From Fulvia fulva (lineage: Eukaryota > Ascomycota > Dothideomycetes > Mycosphaerellales > Mycosphaerellaceae): a DNA stretch of 64,000 bases. The notes beneath the pieces were generated by a model. The model saw only the letters and a list, made by a program, of their open reading frames with translations. It had not been told where the DNA came from and searched no databases. Below, one piece after another: positions 22,301-30,811 of this stretch. How positions within the stretch are numbered: position 1 is the stretch's first letter; each line of letters opens with the position of its first letter. The position numbers and the translations under genes are program-made. The stretch lies in NCBI RefSeq assembly GCF_020509005.1, contig NC_063016.1, positions 248,001 to 312,000 of the forward strand, given 5' to 3'.

Positions 22301-22792
22301 GTTCGGCGCAAGCTCGAATGCGTTGAGCTGTTTCCTTGCCTCATCTACCGCCTCTCGCTGTCGACGCGTAGGTTCAATGCCGATAACGCAGTTGCATTGC
22401 TTAAATGTGAGTACTCCTCTTCTCCAGTCGATAACTGGGTTGTGCTTTCTCAACCAAGGCATACCTAGTACTATGTCATGACTGGCCATATCAGTGACAT
22501 CCAAGGTAATGTTCTCGTGGTGCTGTTGGATAGCCAGTGGCAATGGTCTCGTCTCCCATTCCACGCTAGGTAACGATGATCCATCTACTGCGATCAACTC
22601 GTAACCCCATTTCTTCTTCAGGGTAGCTAACCCGTTTCTGGTAGTGAAAGACTCGGAGATAAAGTTCCCCGCTGCTCCTGAGTCGATCATGACACTGGTT
22701 CGGTGTCCGTTGACGATTGCTTGTGTTTGGAAAACTGTGTTTGATGTCGATGCCTGAGCTTGAGTGTTGCATAACTCCCTTTGGGTGCTCAT
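19307..22792 (-). CDS. Pol polyprotein (PR-RT-RH-IN-chromodomain)
   Basis: Intact 1161-residue frame. The protease has DSG at 37-39 (VMIDSGAAGNF). RT spans about 235-450 with LVQDYRKLN (296-304) and YMDD (396-399). RNase H starts at IETDASD (543) and ends near 660 (ADALSRR). The integrase zinc motif has His727, His734, Cys764 and Cys767. Its catalytic triad is Asp797, Asp863 and Glu899, with exactly 35 residues between the last two. A C-terminal chromodomain covers about 1088-1125 (EVEKILDKKGQRYLVKWKGY). All key catalytic residues are present, so the enzyme set looks functional. The chromodomain should steer integration to histone-marked chromatin. The start ATG overlaps the gag stop (ATGA), suggesting termination-reinitiation or a -1 shift for expression. 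Confidence 0.95.
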   Translation of the reverse strand: MSTQRELCNTQAQASTSNTVFQTQAIVNGHRTSVMIDSGAAGNFISESFTTRNGLATLKKKWGYELIAVDGSSLPSVEWETRPLPLAIQQHHENITLDVTDMASHDIVLGMPWLRKHNPVIDWRRGVLTFKQCNCVIGIEPTRRQREAVDEARKQLNAFELAPNRRNQEPPSTGIDTGVGPPDHEITGTDGSNAPSKNARISEPSIPKEYLRWKRLFEEEKGKDALPKHQPWDHKINIQPGKEPPWGPLYQMSEKELETLREWLKEKLAKGWIRRSTSSAGTPCMFVPKPNGKLRLVQDYRKLNEVTIKNRYPLPNIEEAQDRLTGSDWYTKIDLRDAFYAIRMAEGEEWKTAFRTRYGLYEFLVMPMGLTNAPASCQDLVNETLRDLLDVCVIAYMDDILVYTKGPLQDHVKKVRDVFERLTQAGFKTAPEKCEFHKKEVKFLGFIISTTGIRIDPAKTQSIREWPKPANVKDVQSFLGLANYNRKFIKDYSKTAAAMTALTRKDTKWAWGTKEQQAFELLKEQCASAPTLRLFDGTKEVQIETDASDMAIGACLTQEHDGKRHPVAYYSRKMTPAEQNYDIHDKELLAIVAAMQHWRVYAEGAPKLTILSDHKNLTYFTTTKVLTRRQSRWSELLGQYKFEIRYTPGKDNGRADALSRRSDYMEGKEPVRQQVLKTNHDGSLSANTKEFNNIVQVLQDTTEQFPLAHGKYQVPREREEECIRQHHDNPTYGHPGTTKTLEVMQRSFSFPQMRQKVLQYIKRCVHCQQNKAARHEKYGQIQFRKPPTQPWDEVTMDFITKLPNSADKATGTTYDMILVMVDRLTKYAHFIPASETYTAEQLGYLVLDRLVRYHGFPKVFITDRDKLFTSNYWKTLVSTIGIQHKLSTAYHPQTDGQTERTNQTLEQYLRHYVNYAQDNWVSLLPMAQLALNNHKSETTDETPFFANYGKHPTLFGEEGKHPQADRAIATTQDLKRVHETVSKEIEKSQGKLSTSRQKRQMAPQLKKGDKVYLLTKNLRTRRKTKKLDHVKVGPFLVEESRGPVNYRLRLPKDAKIHPVFHISMLEPADPGTPCQQSFHYQPEEETEFEVEKILDKKGQRYLVKWKGYDESENTWEPKANLRSCQQRIQEYHNANVPVNPPAAARGSPRSRHRNPLEHPRC

Positions 22793-25044
22793 TCCTTGGG
22801 AGTCGATCCTTTTCCCGAATGGTATGTGGTTCGCTGTGCTTCGTGCCTAGTAGCTTCGGCTAGAACCTGTAGCCCGTTGCCTTGTGTCCACACTTGTAGT
22901 CTGTTGCGTTCCTGGATCTTTTGCGATTCTAAGTAGAGAGCCCGTACGTGCTGTACTGCTGTTCGTAGTTCATTGGAGACGAATGTTCCTGCTGGTGTCA
23001 GGTATCCGGCACCCGTCACCTTGCTTCCTATAGGTGGCCGTTCCATAACTGCCTTCGACAGGTCCTCAGTGTTGCTCATGGTTGGGAAGCCCCAAACCAT
23101 GCCTCTCATCGTGTCGAGCGTCTTGTCAAATTCGACAGGATTTAAGTATCTTTTGCCTGAGAACTTCGGTAGGAATTCTTCGTGTCGTCGCTGGAGGTAG
23201 ATGATTAACTCATGGAGTTTTCTTGGCGCGTCTACCGTGAACGTATATATTTCGTTTTCGTCGTCTGTATCGCTCTCTTCTCCTTCGGATGATTCTTCGC
23301 TAGAATCTTCCGGATCTTGTTCTTCGGCGATGTCGTCTAAGCCCGGGTCTCTTTGTGCTTCGGATGGTGGTGGCGACCACGATCCGTCCCATGCTGGGTC
23401 TTGGTTTTCTTTGTCGTCGTCGTTAAAACAAGATTCGTCGATGTCCACTTCTTGGAGCTTCGAGTTTTGTCTGTGCTGGGCTCCCAGGGTACCGCGCGGT
23501 TGTTGCGGCCAGTATCCTGCTCCTTCCTTGGCGGAGTAGTGGGTTTGGCACGAGTCCTGGTAACAGAAGCGCCAGTGAAGGCCTCCGTGACCGTGTCGAG
23601 ATTCCCTCTCGACTTCGTGGTTGACTCCTCGTGCCATCATGCCAAACAATCTCTCTTTTCTTCCTTCTGCTTCAATGCGGCTCGTCAGGGTCCACCATTG
23701 AGTATGCAGTTGGTCGTAAAAAGGCTTGCATAGTAACTGCAGCCCTTGTTCTTCTGCTTCTTCTGTAACTTCGTCAAGTAGGAGGATTGCCTTGTCCACG
23801 CAGGACAAGACTTCCTTGGTCCTGGGTAGTATATAGATGGTTTTAATCCTCTGGAGATCTTCCTCGAGGTTTCGTTGCACCCGAAGAATCTTCCACTTGA
23901 CGTTGTCCCGAGATTGTTGGTCATTGGGTGGTAGTGGATGTTGTTGTACATGGTAGCCTCCTCTTCCTTGCGAGGGGTCCAGGAGAGATGTCGCAACCCG
24001 GTTGCTGTCCTTCTCCTCCACTCTCTGAGTATAGTTGAATTGTCGGGGTCCAACGCTGCTCCCAGATTTGCCCACCGTGGGTTGCATCATGTTGAATTGC
24101 TCGCGGCGCACCATATTTTTACCGCGGCAATCCCTTGCCATGTGGCCTTCCTTGCCACATGCGTAACACGTTAGTTTTCCTTTACCTTTGAAGGGTCTTC
24201 CGTTGCCCTTGCTTTTGTCGATCCTCCTTCCTCGCTGGGTAGCGTCCAGTTCCATTGGCTGTGGTCCATAGTAGGGCTGGCTTTGTCGCTGGAATCCTCC
24301 CTTCGCAACATACCCTCCGGTATTCCTGCGGTCTGGGATAAATCCTGCCATGCCTCCTACTTTGGAGTCGTATCGTTTTTCCTGGTATCGCTCCCAGAGT
24401 TGATCATCGATATCGATCGATGCTTTCATCAACTGCTCGAGGCTAGAGATCGATCCTCCGTGTCTCATAAGCTCGTCCTTGACCGAGTCCTTGAGACCAC
24501 GTCGGAACATAGTCATCAGCGCCGTCTGGTCCCATCCGGTGATCTGTCCATACTCCTCGAATTTGGCCGCATACTCTGAAGTAGAAGTCTTCTGTTTCAG
24601 GTGTTGGATAATGCGTACGGCTTGTTGTACTTCGTTCGAGGTTCCAAAGATAGACTTCATCTTGTCCTTGAAAAGGGTGTAGTTCCTGAACATTCCGGTG
24701 GGGTCGTGTCGTCCCATACCGTCAAGGTATTCCTTGAGATAGGATTTGATCCAGTTTTGCGCACTTCCGCGAAGGAACGTGATGGCGAAGATAGTTCTTT
24801 TGTCGGAGTCGACTGGGTTGAACATGAGGTACATGTCCATCTGGTTAACCCAATCGTCGTATTTGGCCCTATCGCCATGGAAGAGATCCGGCTTGGCAGC
24901 CTTAACGTCCTTCTTCCTTGGGATGGAGTCTTCGTCATCAGACTCATCGTCCTTCGTGGTGGTCTGTCGAGGTGGCGCACGGCGGATGCTTCCTGCTTCG
25001 CTGGGGGCGGGTGTTCCCCTACCAGCTGCTTGAGTAGCGCTCAT
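22789..25044 (-). CDS. Gag protein with long C-terminal extension
   Basis: 751 residues from an ATG 17 nt inside the 5' LTR border; the open frame runs back into the LTR, but that ATG follows the primer site and is the sensible start. Retrotransposon Gag core about 50-215 (FHGDRAKYDDWVNQMDMYL, FLRGSAQNWIKSYLKEYL). One CCHC knuckle at 293-306 (CYACGKEGHMARDC), preceded by the basic GKGNG/RPFKGKGK stretch. Beyond it lie about 440 more residues, including a strongly acidic region (EEQDPEDSSEESSEGEESD) and a folded-looking block (GSKVTGAGYLTPAGTFVSNE). Chromovirus Gags usually end soon after the knuckle, so this extension is unusual. It overlaps pol by 4 nt (ATGA). Confidence 0.92.
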   Translation of the reverse strand: MSATQAAGRGTPAPSEAGSIRRAPPRQTTTKDDESDDEDSIPRKKDVKAAKPDLFHGDRAKYDDWVNQMDMYLMFNPVDSDKRTIFAITFLRGSAQNWIKSYLKEYLDGMGRHDPTGMFRNYTLFKDKMKSIFGTSNEVQQAVRIIQHLKQKTSTSEYAAKFEEYGQITGWDQTALMTMFRRGLKDSVKDELMRHGGSISSLEQLMKASIDIDDQLWERYQEKRYDSKVGGMAGFIPDRRNTGGYVAKGGFQRQSQPYYGPQPMELDATQRGRRIDKSKGNGRPFKGKGKLTCYACGKEGHMARDCRGKNMVRREQFNMMQPTVGKSGSSVGPRQFNYTQRVEEKDSNRVATSLLDPSQGRGGYHVQQHPLPPNDQQSRDNVKWKILRVQRNLEEDLQRIKTIYILPRTKEVLSCVDKAILLLDEVTEEAEEQGLQLLCKPFYDQLHTQWWTLTSRIEAEGRKERLFGMMARGVNHEVERESRHGHGGLHWRFCYQDSCQTHYSAKEGAGYWPQQPRGTLGAQHRQNSKLQEVDIDESCFNDDDKENQDPAWDGSWSPPPSEAQRDPGLDDIAEEQDPEDSSEESSEGEESDTDDENEIYTFTVDAPRKLHELIIYLQRRHEEFLPKFSGKRYLNPVEFDKTLDTMRGMVWGFPTMSNTEDLSKAVMERPPIGSKVTGAGYLTPAGTFVSNELRTAVQHVRALYLESQKIQERNRLQVWTQGNGLQVLAEATRHEAQRTTYHSGKGSTPKE

Positions 25045-25050
25045 CCTGAG

Positions 25051-25059
25051 GGCGTTCAA
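25051..25059 (-). other. Primer-binding site, self-priming type
   Basis: The sense strand reads TTGAACGCC just after the 5' LTR. It is exactly complementary to GGCGTTCAA within the same LTR (plus-strand positions 25207-25215), about 35 nt downstream of a TATTTA box. This indicates priming by the RNA's own 5' end, not by a tRNA. Confidence 0.65.
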
Positions 25060-25061
25060 AG

Positions 25062-25433
25062 TGTTATGTCTCGTTCCAGGGCTAGTCTCAAAGAGGAGAT
25101 CAGTCAAGTCACGTGGCGGTATTCTTTGGAGAGGCTGAAGCAAGCTGAGCGAAGATGAATGATTGAGATAGAAGTCGTATTCCAATCAGTGAGATAGTAA
25201 CATGAGTTGAACGCCTCGAAGCCATAAGGGCATCTCGTCGTTCCTAAATACAAAGGAGACATCGCCATTCCAGGCGATGATCAATGTGATCAGTGTGATC
25301 AGTGTCGCTGAGCATACTGATCACTGAGCACTGATCACCCCTGTCACGTGACAGGTGATCAGTTCTAGTGAGGCAGGGTCCCGTGACTCTACAGGTGAGG
25401 GTTGTGGGGCAGCGCGCTGCTTAAACCGTAACA
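25062..25433 (-). repeat. 5' LTR of the 7-kb chromovirus
   Basis: 372 bp, TGTTA...TAACA, with the second copy of the TGATCA cluster (25278-25361), a TATA-like box at 25245-25250 and the self-priming segment at 25207-25215. Followed by the target duplication GTCGG. Confidence 0.93.
25245..25250 (-). promoter_or_regulatory. TATA-like box of the 7-kb chromovirus
   Basis: TATTTA on the sense strand, about 35 nt before GGCGTTCAA, the predicted transcript start and self-primer. Confidence 0.5.
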
Positions 25434-28400
25434 GTCGGTACTATAAGCTTCCGTAAGCTCGTCGAGACCTACTAGCGCCTCGACTCTAATATAAAACACA
25501 CCGCCTCTCTCCTCGCTTCCCGTTCTTAAGGTCGTTAGCCTCGTAGTCCCGGAAGCCACTTCGCTACTCTACTAGGCGCCGCCGCTCCTACGGCTCTCCC
25601 TCTCGTCTCTATAGGTAACGCTATAGATCTTAGCGCTAGTGCCGCCGTCCCTCGAGTCTAGGGCCTCGTTAACGGTAAGCTTACTCCCGAAGAGAAGCTT
25701 CGCCGTCGCTAGGCCGGACTCTATACCTACTACGGCGGTCTAGGCTATATCGTAGCTAACTGTCCGTAGCTCGCTACCCGTAACGCCCGTAACCCGGTTC
25801 GCGGCGCTATCGGCGCTATCGAGCCTACTCCTACTACTCCCGCTAAGTAGGAAAAAGCCTAGGTCTTCCTTATCGACGCGATGAAGACTAAGAACAACGT
25901 TTACCGAAAGTGAAGAGAGGAAAGAAGTTGAGGATCAATACAGTATAGCTAGACCTATACGACGAGACGGGCAAGGACTACGCTTATAAACCGTTCGTCA
26001 CGAATATAAATATCGGCTTAAAGAAACTCTCTTCTTCCAATCTTACTCTTATAGACACTAGCGTACTAGGCGAGTCTTTTATAGACTATAAACTCGCGAC
26101 CTCTCTTAACCTCGAACCCTAGGAACTAAAGTATCCTCGCACCCTTAAACTCTTTAACGGCACGGAGACTACTACTAGTAAGATTACTTATGTTGTATAT
26201 ACGTTAATCACCCTCGGAGGTAAGCGTATGTCGATTACTAGCTTCCTTACGTCCCTACCGTATTAGAAGTTTATCCTCGGCCTCCCCTAGTTTAGACGAT
26301 ACCGACCTATTATCGACTAGACTTCCCTTACTATTAGCTTCCCTCTAGAAGTTCCTCCGGTACCTCCGCCTTCTCCGCCGCCTTAGCGCGGTCCTAAGTA
26401 TACCAAGATCTTCTAGGTAAACGCCGCTACCTTTACTACGGCTACTAAGTAGCCTAAAGCTTAAGTCTTCGCCGCCTCTCTCCGCGATATCGACATCGCC
26501 CTCGAGAAGCTCGATAAGAAGCGTATACCTACCGACCCTACTACGAAGGTCCCTCCTTAGGCACACTACATCCTCTACGTATTCGATACTAAAGCCGTAG
26601 ACGAGCTGCCTCCTTATCGCCCTTACGATTATAAGATTAAGCTAGAAGAAGGTGTAGAGACACCGTTCGGACCGTTATATTCTATGTCCCGAGAAGAGCT
26701 TATCGTCCTTAAGAGATACCTCGAAGAGAACCTAAAGAAGGGGTTTATTCGAGCGAGCCGTTCTAGCGCTAGTAGTCCCGTTATGTTCGTTAAGAAGCCC
26801 GGCGGTAGTCTACGCTTCTACGTAGACTACCGAGGCTTGAACGCTATTATAAAGAAGAACCGCTACCTAATACCGTTAATTTAGGAGACGCTCGAGCGCC
26901 TCTCTAAGGCCAAGTACTTCACTAAGCTCGATGTCATCGCTACGTTTAATAAGTTACGAATAGTAGAAGGATACGAGTATCTTATAGCCTTCCGTACTCG
27001 CTACGGGCTGTTCGAGTCGCTCGTTATACCCTTCGGCGTTTGTAACGGGCCTACTACCTTCTAGAACTTTATTAACGACATCCTTTAGGAGTTCCTCGAT
27101 CAGTTCTACACTACCTACATCGACGACATCCTAGTCTATAGCGAGACTAAGGAGGAGCACCGCGAGCACGTCTATAAGGTCCTTTAGAAGCTCGTAGACG
27201 CCGGCTTATAGCTCGATATCGACAAGTACGAGTTTAAGAAGACCGAAGTCAAGTTCCTTAGTTTAATCATTACCGTAGACGGTATCAAGATAGACTAAGA
27301 GAAGATCGACGCTATCGTCGAATAGGATGCTCCTACGAACGTTAAAGAGGTCTAGGGTTTCCTAGGCTTTACTAACTTCTACCGCCGCTTTATCTACGTA
27401 TTTTCGGGCGTAGTACGCCCTTTAACGAAGCTTACGCGTAAGGGTAAGAAGTTCGCCTAGACCGACGAATACTAGGAGGCTTTTGACTTGCTTAAAGCGA
27501 AGTTTATTAAGAACCCGCTTCTATAGCACTTCGATTTCGAACTAGAGACCCGTATAGAGACCGACGTATCCGACGGCGTAGTAGGCGGTGTCCTACTATA
27601 ACGCCGCTCGCCTAAATGCCCCTAGTTACCTGTCGCCTTCCTCTCTAAGAAGTTGACCGCTACGGAGTATAACTACGAGATCTACGACAAGGAGCTTCTC
27701 GCTATTGTTAAAGCTTTCGAAGAGTAGCGCCCCGAGCTCGAAGGCTCTACTATGCCCGTCTAAGTAAGCTCCGACTATAAGAACCTCGTCTACTTTATAA
27801 AGAGCAAGCTACTTAATCGTCGCTAGGCCCGCTAGAGCGAGTTCCTCTCCCGGTTTAACTTCGTAATCTCGTATACGCCCGGTAAGGCTAACTCGATAGC
27901 CGACGCCCTTACCCGCCGCCCTAGTAACTCTCTAGTTGATCGAAGAGGGGGCCGGCAAATCGTAGGGCAATAAGTCATCAAAGAGTACAACCTCTCTTCC
28001 GAGCTTCGAGAGTACCTATCGAACGGCTAGCCTACGCTCGCCGCTTCCTTTGCTACTCTCGTGCTCGCTCCTACCTACCTTAACGAGAGTGACGATGAAT
28101 CCGAGCCTAAAGAATACGCCTCGGACGCTAAGGACTTAAACGACGATAAAGAGGGCTTAGTAACGACCGACGGCTTATCCGAATTAGACTTTAAGGGGTT
28201 TGATAATAAGGAGTAGCCCGAAGGTATTATAGCACGAGTACGAACAGCGTACGATACCGACATAGACGCCTAAGAGTTAGTTCAGGCCCTTGAATCTAGC
28301 GCGAGGACATTCCCGGGCTTCTCGCTATCCGAGTACGAGCTCTAGGAAGGTATCGTCTACTTCCGTAAGAAGCTTTACGTACCGTAGCCCGAAGGCTCTA

Positions 28401-29910
28401 ATATCCGAGCTGAGATTCTTTAAATTATCTACGACTCCGCCTCTAGGGGTCACCTAGGCGTAGCTAAGACCTATAAGCTCCTCGCTAGGTACTACTAGTA
28501 GCCGTATTCCTAGAAGGACGTCCGCCGCTACGTACTAAACTACGCTACTTACCGAAGAGCTAAAGCTAACCGCTACCGTCCCTACGGTCTCTTATACCCT
28601 CTCCCGGCTCCTAATCGTCCGTAGAAGCACATTACTATAGACTTTATTACCGATCTTCCTTACGGTAAGACCTTTAGCGGCGTAAAAGTAAAGGCCCTTC
28701 TAGTAATCGTGGACCGTTACTCTAAGGACCGGTATATAATCCCGTGCTAGAGTATGACCGTAAAGGAGACTACTCGCTTGTTCTACGAATTCGTCTAGCG
28801 CTTTTAAGGCCTCCCGGATAGCATCACCTCTAATAGAGGCACCTAGTTCATCTCGCACTTCTAGAAGCGTCTATGTGCTATCCTAGGCATTAAGCATAAC
28901 CTCTCGACCAGTTTTTAGCTATAGACCGACGGCTAGACCGAAATTACGAACGCTATCCTCGAGTAGGTCCTTCGTTACTTCGTCGACTACTACTAGAAGG
29001 ATTGGCCTTAGTATATCCCTACGGTAGAGTTCGCTACTCGTAACTAGGACTCGGAGACTACTAGCTACTCTCCCTTCTATACTACGAGAGGTTACTACCC
29101 TCGTATAGTTATAGAACTAGAAGAACCTCTCCCGCCTACCGAAGACGTAAACGAGTAAGTAGTAGACAAGTTCGCTACTATGCTCTTATAGATCTATAAA
29201 GAAGTTCACGACGAGATAGTATACGTATAAGCAATCTACGAGGATCAAGCCAATCGTCGTCGCTAGCTAGCTCCCGACTACTAAGTAGGCGATATAGTCT
29301 ACCTTAACTCTAAGAACATTAAGACGGACCGCCCCTCTAAGAAGCTAAACTAGAAGAACCTAGGTCCTTTTAAGATCACCGAGCGTATTAGTTTATACGC
29401 CTACCGTCTAGCTCTTCCTACGAATATAAAGATCTACGACGTCTTCTATCCCGTACGCCTTCGGCCGTCGGCTAAGGACCTATTCCCGAACCAAAACTAA
29501 GATATACTAGGTCCTCCCGATAAAGTAGAAGTCGACGAGCCTATTAACCTACCTTCTAACGACTATGCCGTCCGTAAGATCCGGGGAATCCGCGTAGAGC
29601 CTAACGACGTTAAAGGACTACCGCCGATTAAGTATAAAGTCGAATAGTAAGGTTACCCTAAGTAGGATACCTTATAGGAACCTATCTAACATATCATCTT
29701 TAATCGTTAAGTAATCGAAGAATACTACGCCCGCGTAGACGGCCTAGAAGTTAATATCGGTAGGCTCTTCGAATCTGAGCTCTTCGACGGGGCTTACTAA
29801 TAGTATATCGACTATAACATTAGGCCTAGGCCTAGTACTGAAGCTAAATATCCTCGATATATAGAACTACTACGGCTTCGTAGGAACTTAGCTTTATTCG
29901 GGGGGGCTAC
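25434..29910 (+). pseudogene. Gypsy copy B, rest of gag and pol (RIP-inactivated)
   Basis: Continuation of copy B after the 7-kb insertion. Collinear with 12595-17066 of copy A, with the same stops: knuckle near 25720-25765, YIDDILVY near 27118, RNase H near 27540-27920, integrase about 28390-29130, then the G-run tract before LTR 3. Differences between copies are mostly CA versus TA or TG versus TA, so some hits were independent. Confidence 0.88.
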
Positions 29911-30430
29911 TATTATAGTCTCCCTATAGAGTATATAGAAGGTAGGGACAGAAGAGCCTTAGAGTGCTTAGAAGTCGTTAAGAAGTGACAGTCTAGCTTA
30001 GTATATAAGCGCTAAGAATTATATACCCCGTAATATTTACTACGGGACCTAGCCCTCTAAATTCACCCCTCTACTAAACCTTGATAGATTCACTTCGGCT
30101 CGTGACTATATGACTCACGGCACTCCCGCGAGCACCCGCGACTACGCTAGACCCTAGAAGAAGCACGTGGAAGACTCGGAACGTAGGGCAGGTTAGAATA
30201 AGGTTTTGAGTAAGGCTACTAAGCGCGGCTTCGCACGGGTTAGCCCTATTGATACGGGGACACGTACTCGCGAGGGTCGCGTATAAATATCTGGCCTTCC
30301 CTAGGCCTCTCTTGCTTTCTTCGTCTTTTGTTTTGTATAGCAATTATACTATACCCTTTTGCATCTGCACTTCGTACCTACATTCTCGCTTTCACCCTTA
30401 CATCTCACAGGCCAGGCTCTCGCCCTGACA
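29911..30430 (+). repeat. LTR 3 of tandem Gypsy
   Basis: 520 bp, starts TATTA and ends TGACA; this copy keeps the unmutated right terminus. It joins at 30431 to a different Gag fragment. Confidence 0.9.
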
Positions 30431-30794
30431 GTACGCCTACTAGAAGGTTATACTCGACTACTCCCGAGCCTAGGTACGACGCTATCGCGAGGAACGCGAT
30501 CAAGTCGATACTAAACTTGCGAAGCTCTAAGAAGAATATAATATCGTCTTCGAAGACCGATAGAATATAGCGACCGAGCGAGATGAGATGTAAGCCGATA
30601 CTATAACATATTAGACATCCTAGGAAGATACTAAGGCCCGTATCTAGATACTATAAATAGCCTTAAACGACGCCGTAACTAAGGAATACTATAAGAAGAT
30701 TACTGATGAGCTAGTAGGCCGTATTAACACTACTAATAGCTATCTCGAGCAAGTAGAGGACGAAGTCGACTAACTTAAGGCCAAGATTATATAG
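30431..30794 (+). pseudogene. Degraded coiled-coil Gag-like fragment, part 1
   Basis: The plus frame, through stops, gives a hydrophilic Glu/Lys-rich helix-prone stretch (EERDQVDTKLAKL, NDAVTKEYYKKITDELVGRI, SYLEQVEDEVD). It resembles the coiled-coil part of the Gag at 54150-54440. It is cut at 30795 by the LINE and continues after 35666. The parent family is probably the Gypsy element at the right end of the window. Confidence 0.45.
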
Positions 30795-30811
30795 ATAGAT
30801 AGATAGATAAT

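Larger units (their letters stand above)
18366..25433 (-). mobile_element. Young full-length Ty3/Gypsy chromovirus with antisense ORF
   Basis: 7068-bp element inserted in copy B of the tandem Gypsy. A 5-bp target duplication GTCGG flanks it (18361-18365 and 25434-25438). The two 372-bp LTRs (TGTTA...TAACA) differ at one base by eye. The sense strand is minus: 5' LTR 25433-25062, self-complementary primer site, gag 25044-22789, pol 22792-19307, polypurine tract 18750-18738, 3' LTR 18737-18366. Both ORFs are open and unmutated, unlike the surrounding DNA, so it is probably recent and possibly active. Between pol and the 3' LTR an accessory gene lies on the opposite (plus) strand, overlapping the pol 3' end. 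Confidence 0.95.
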
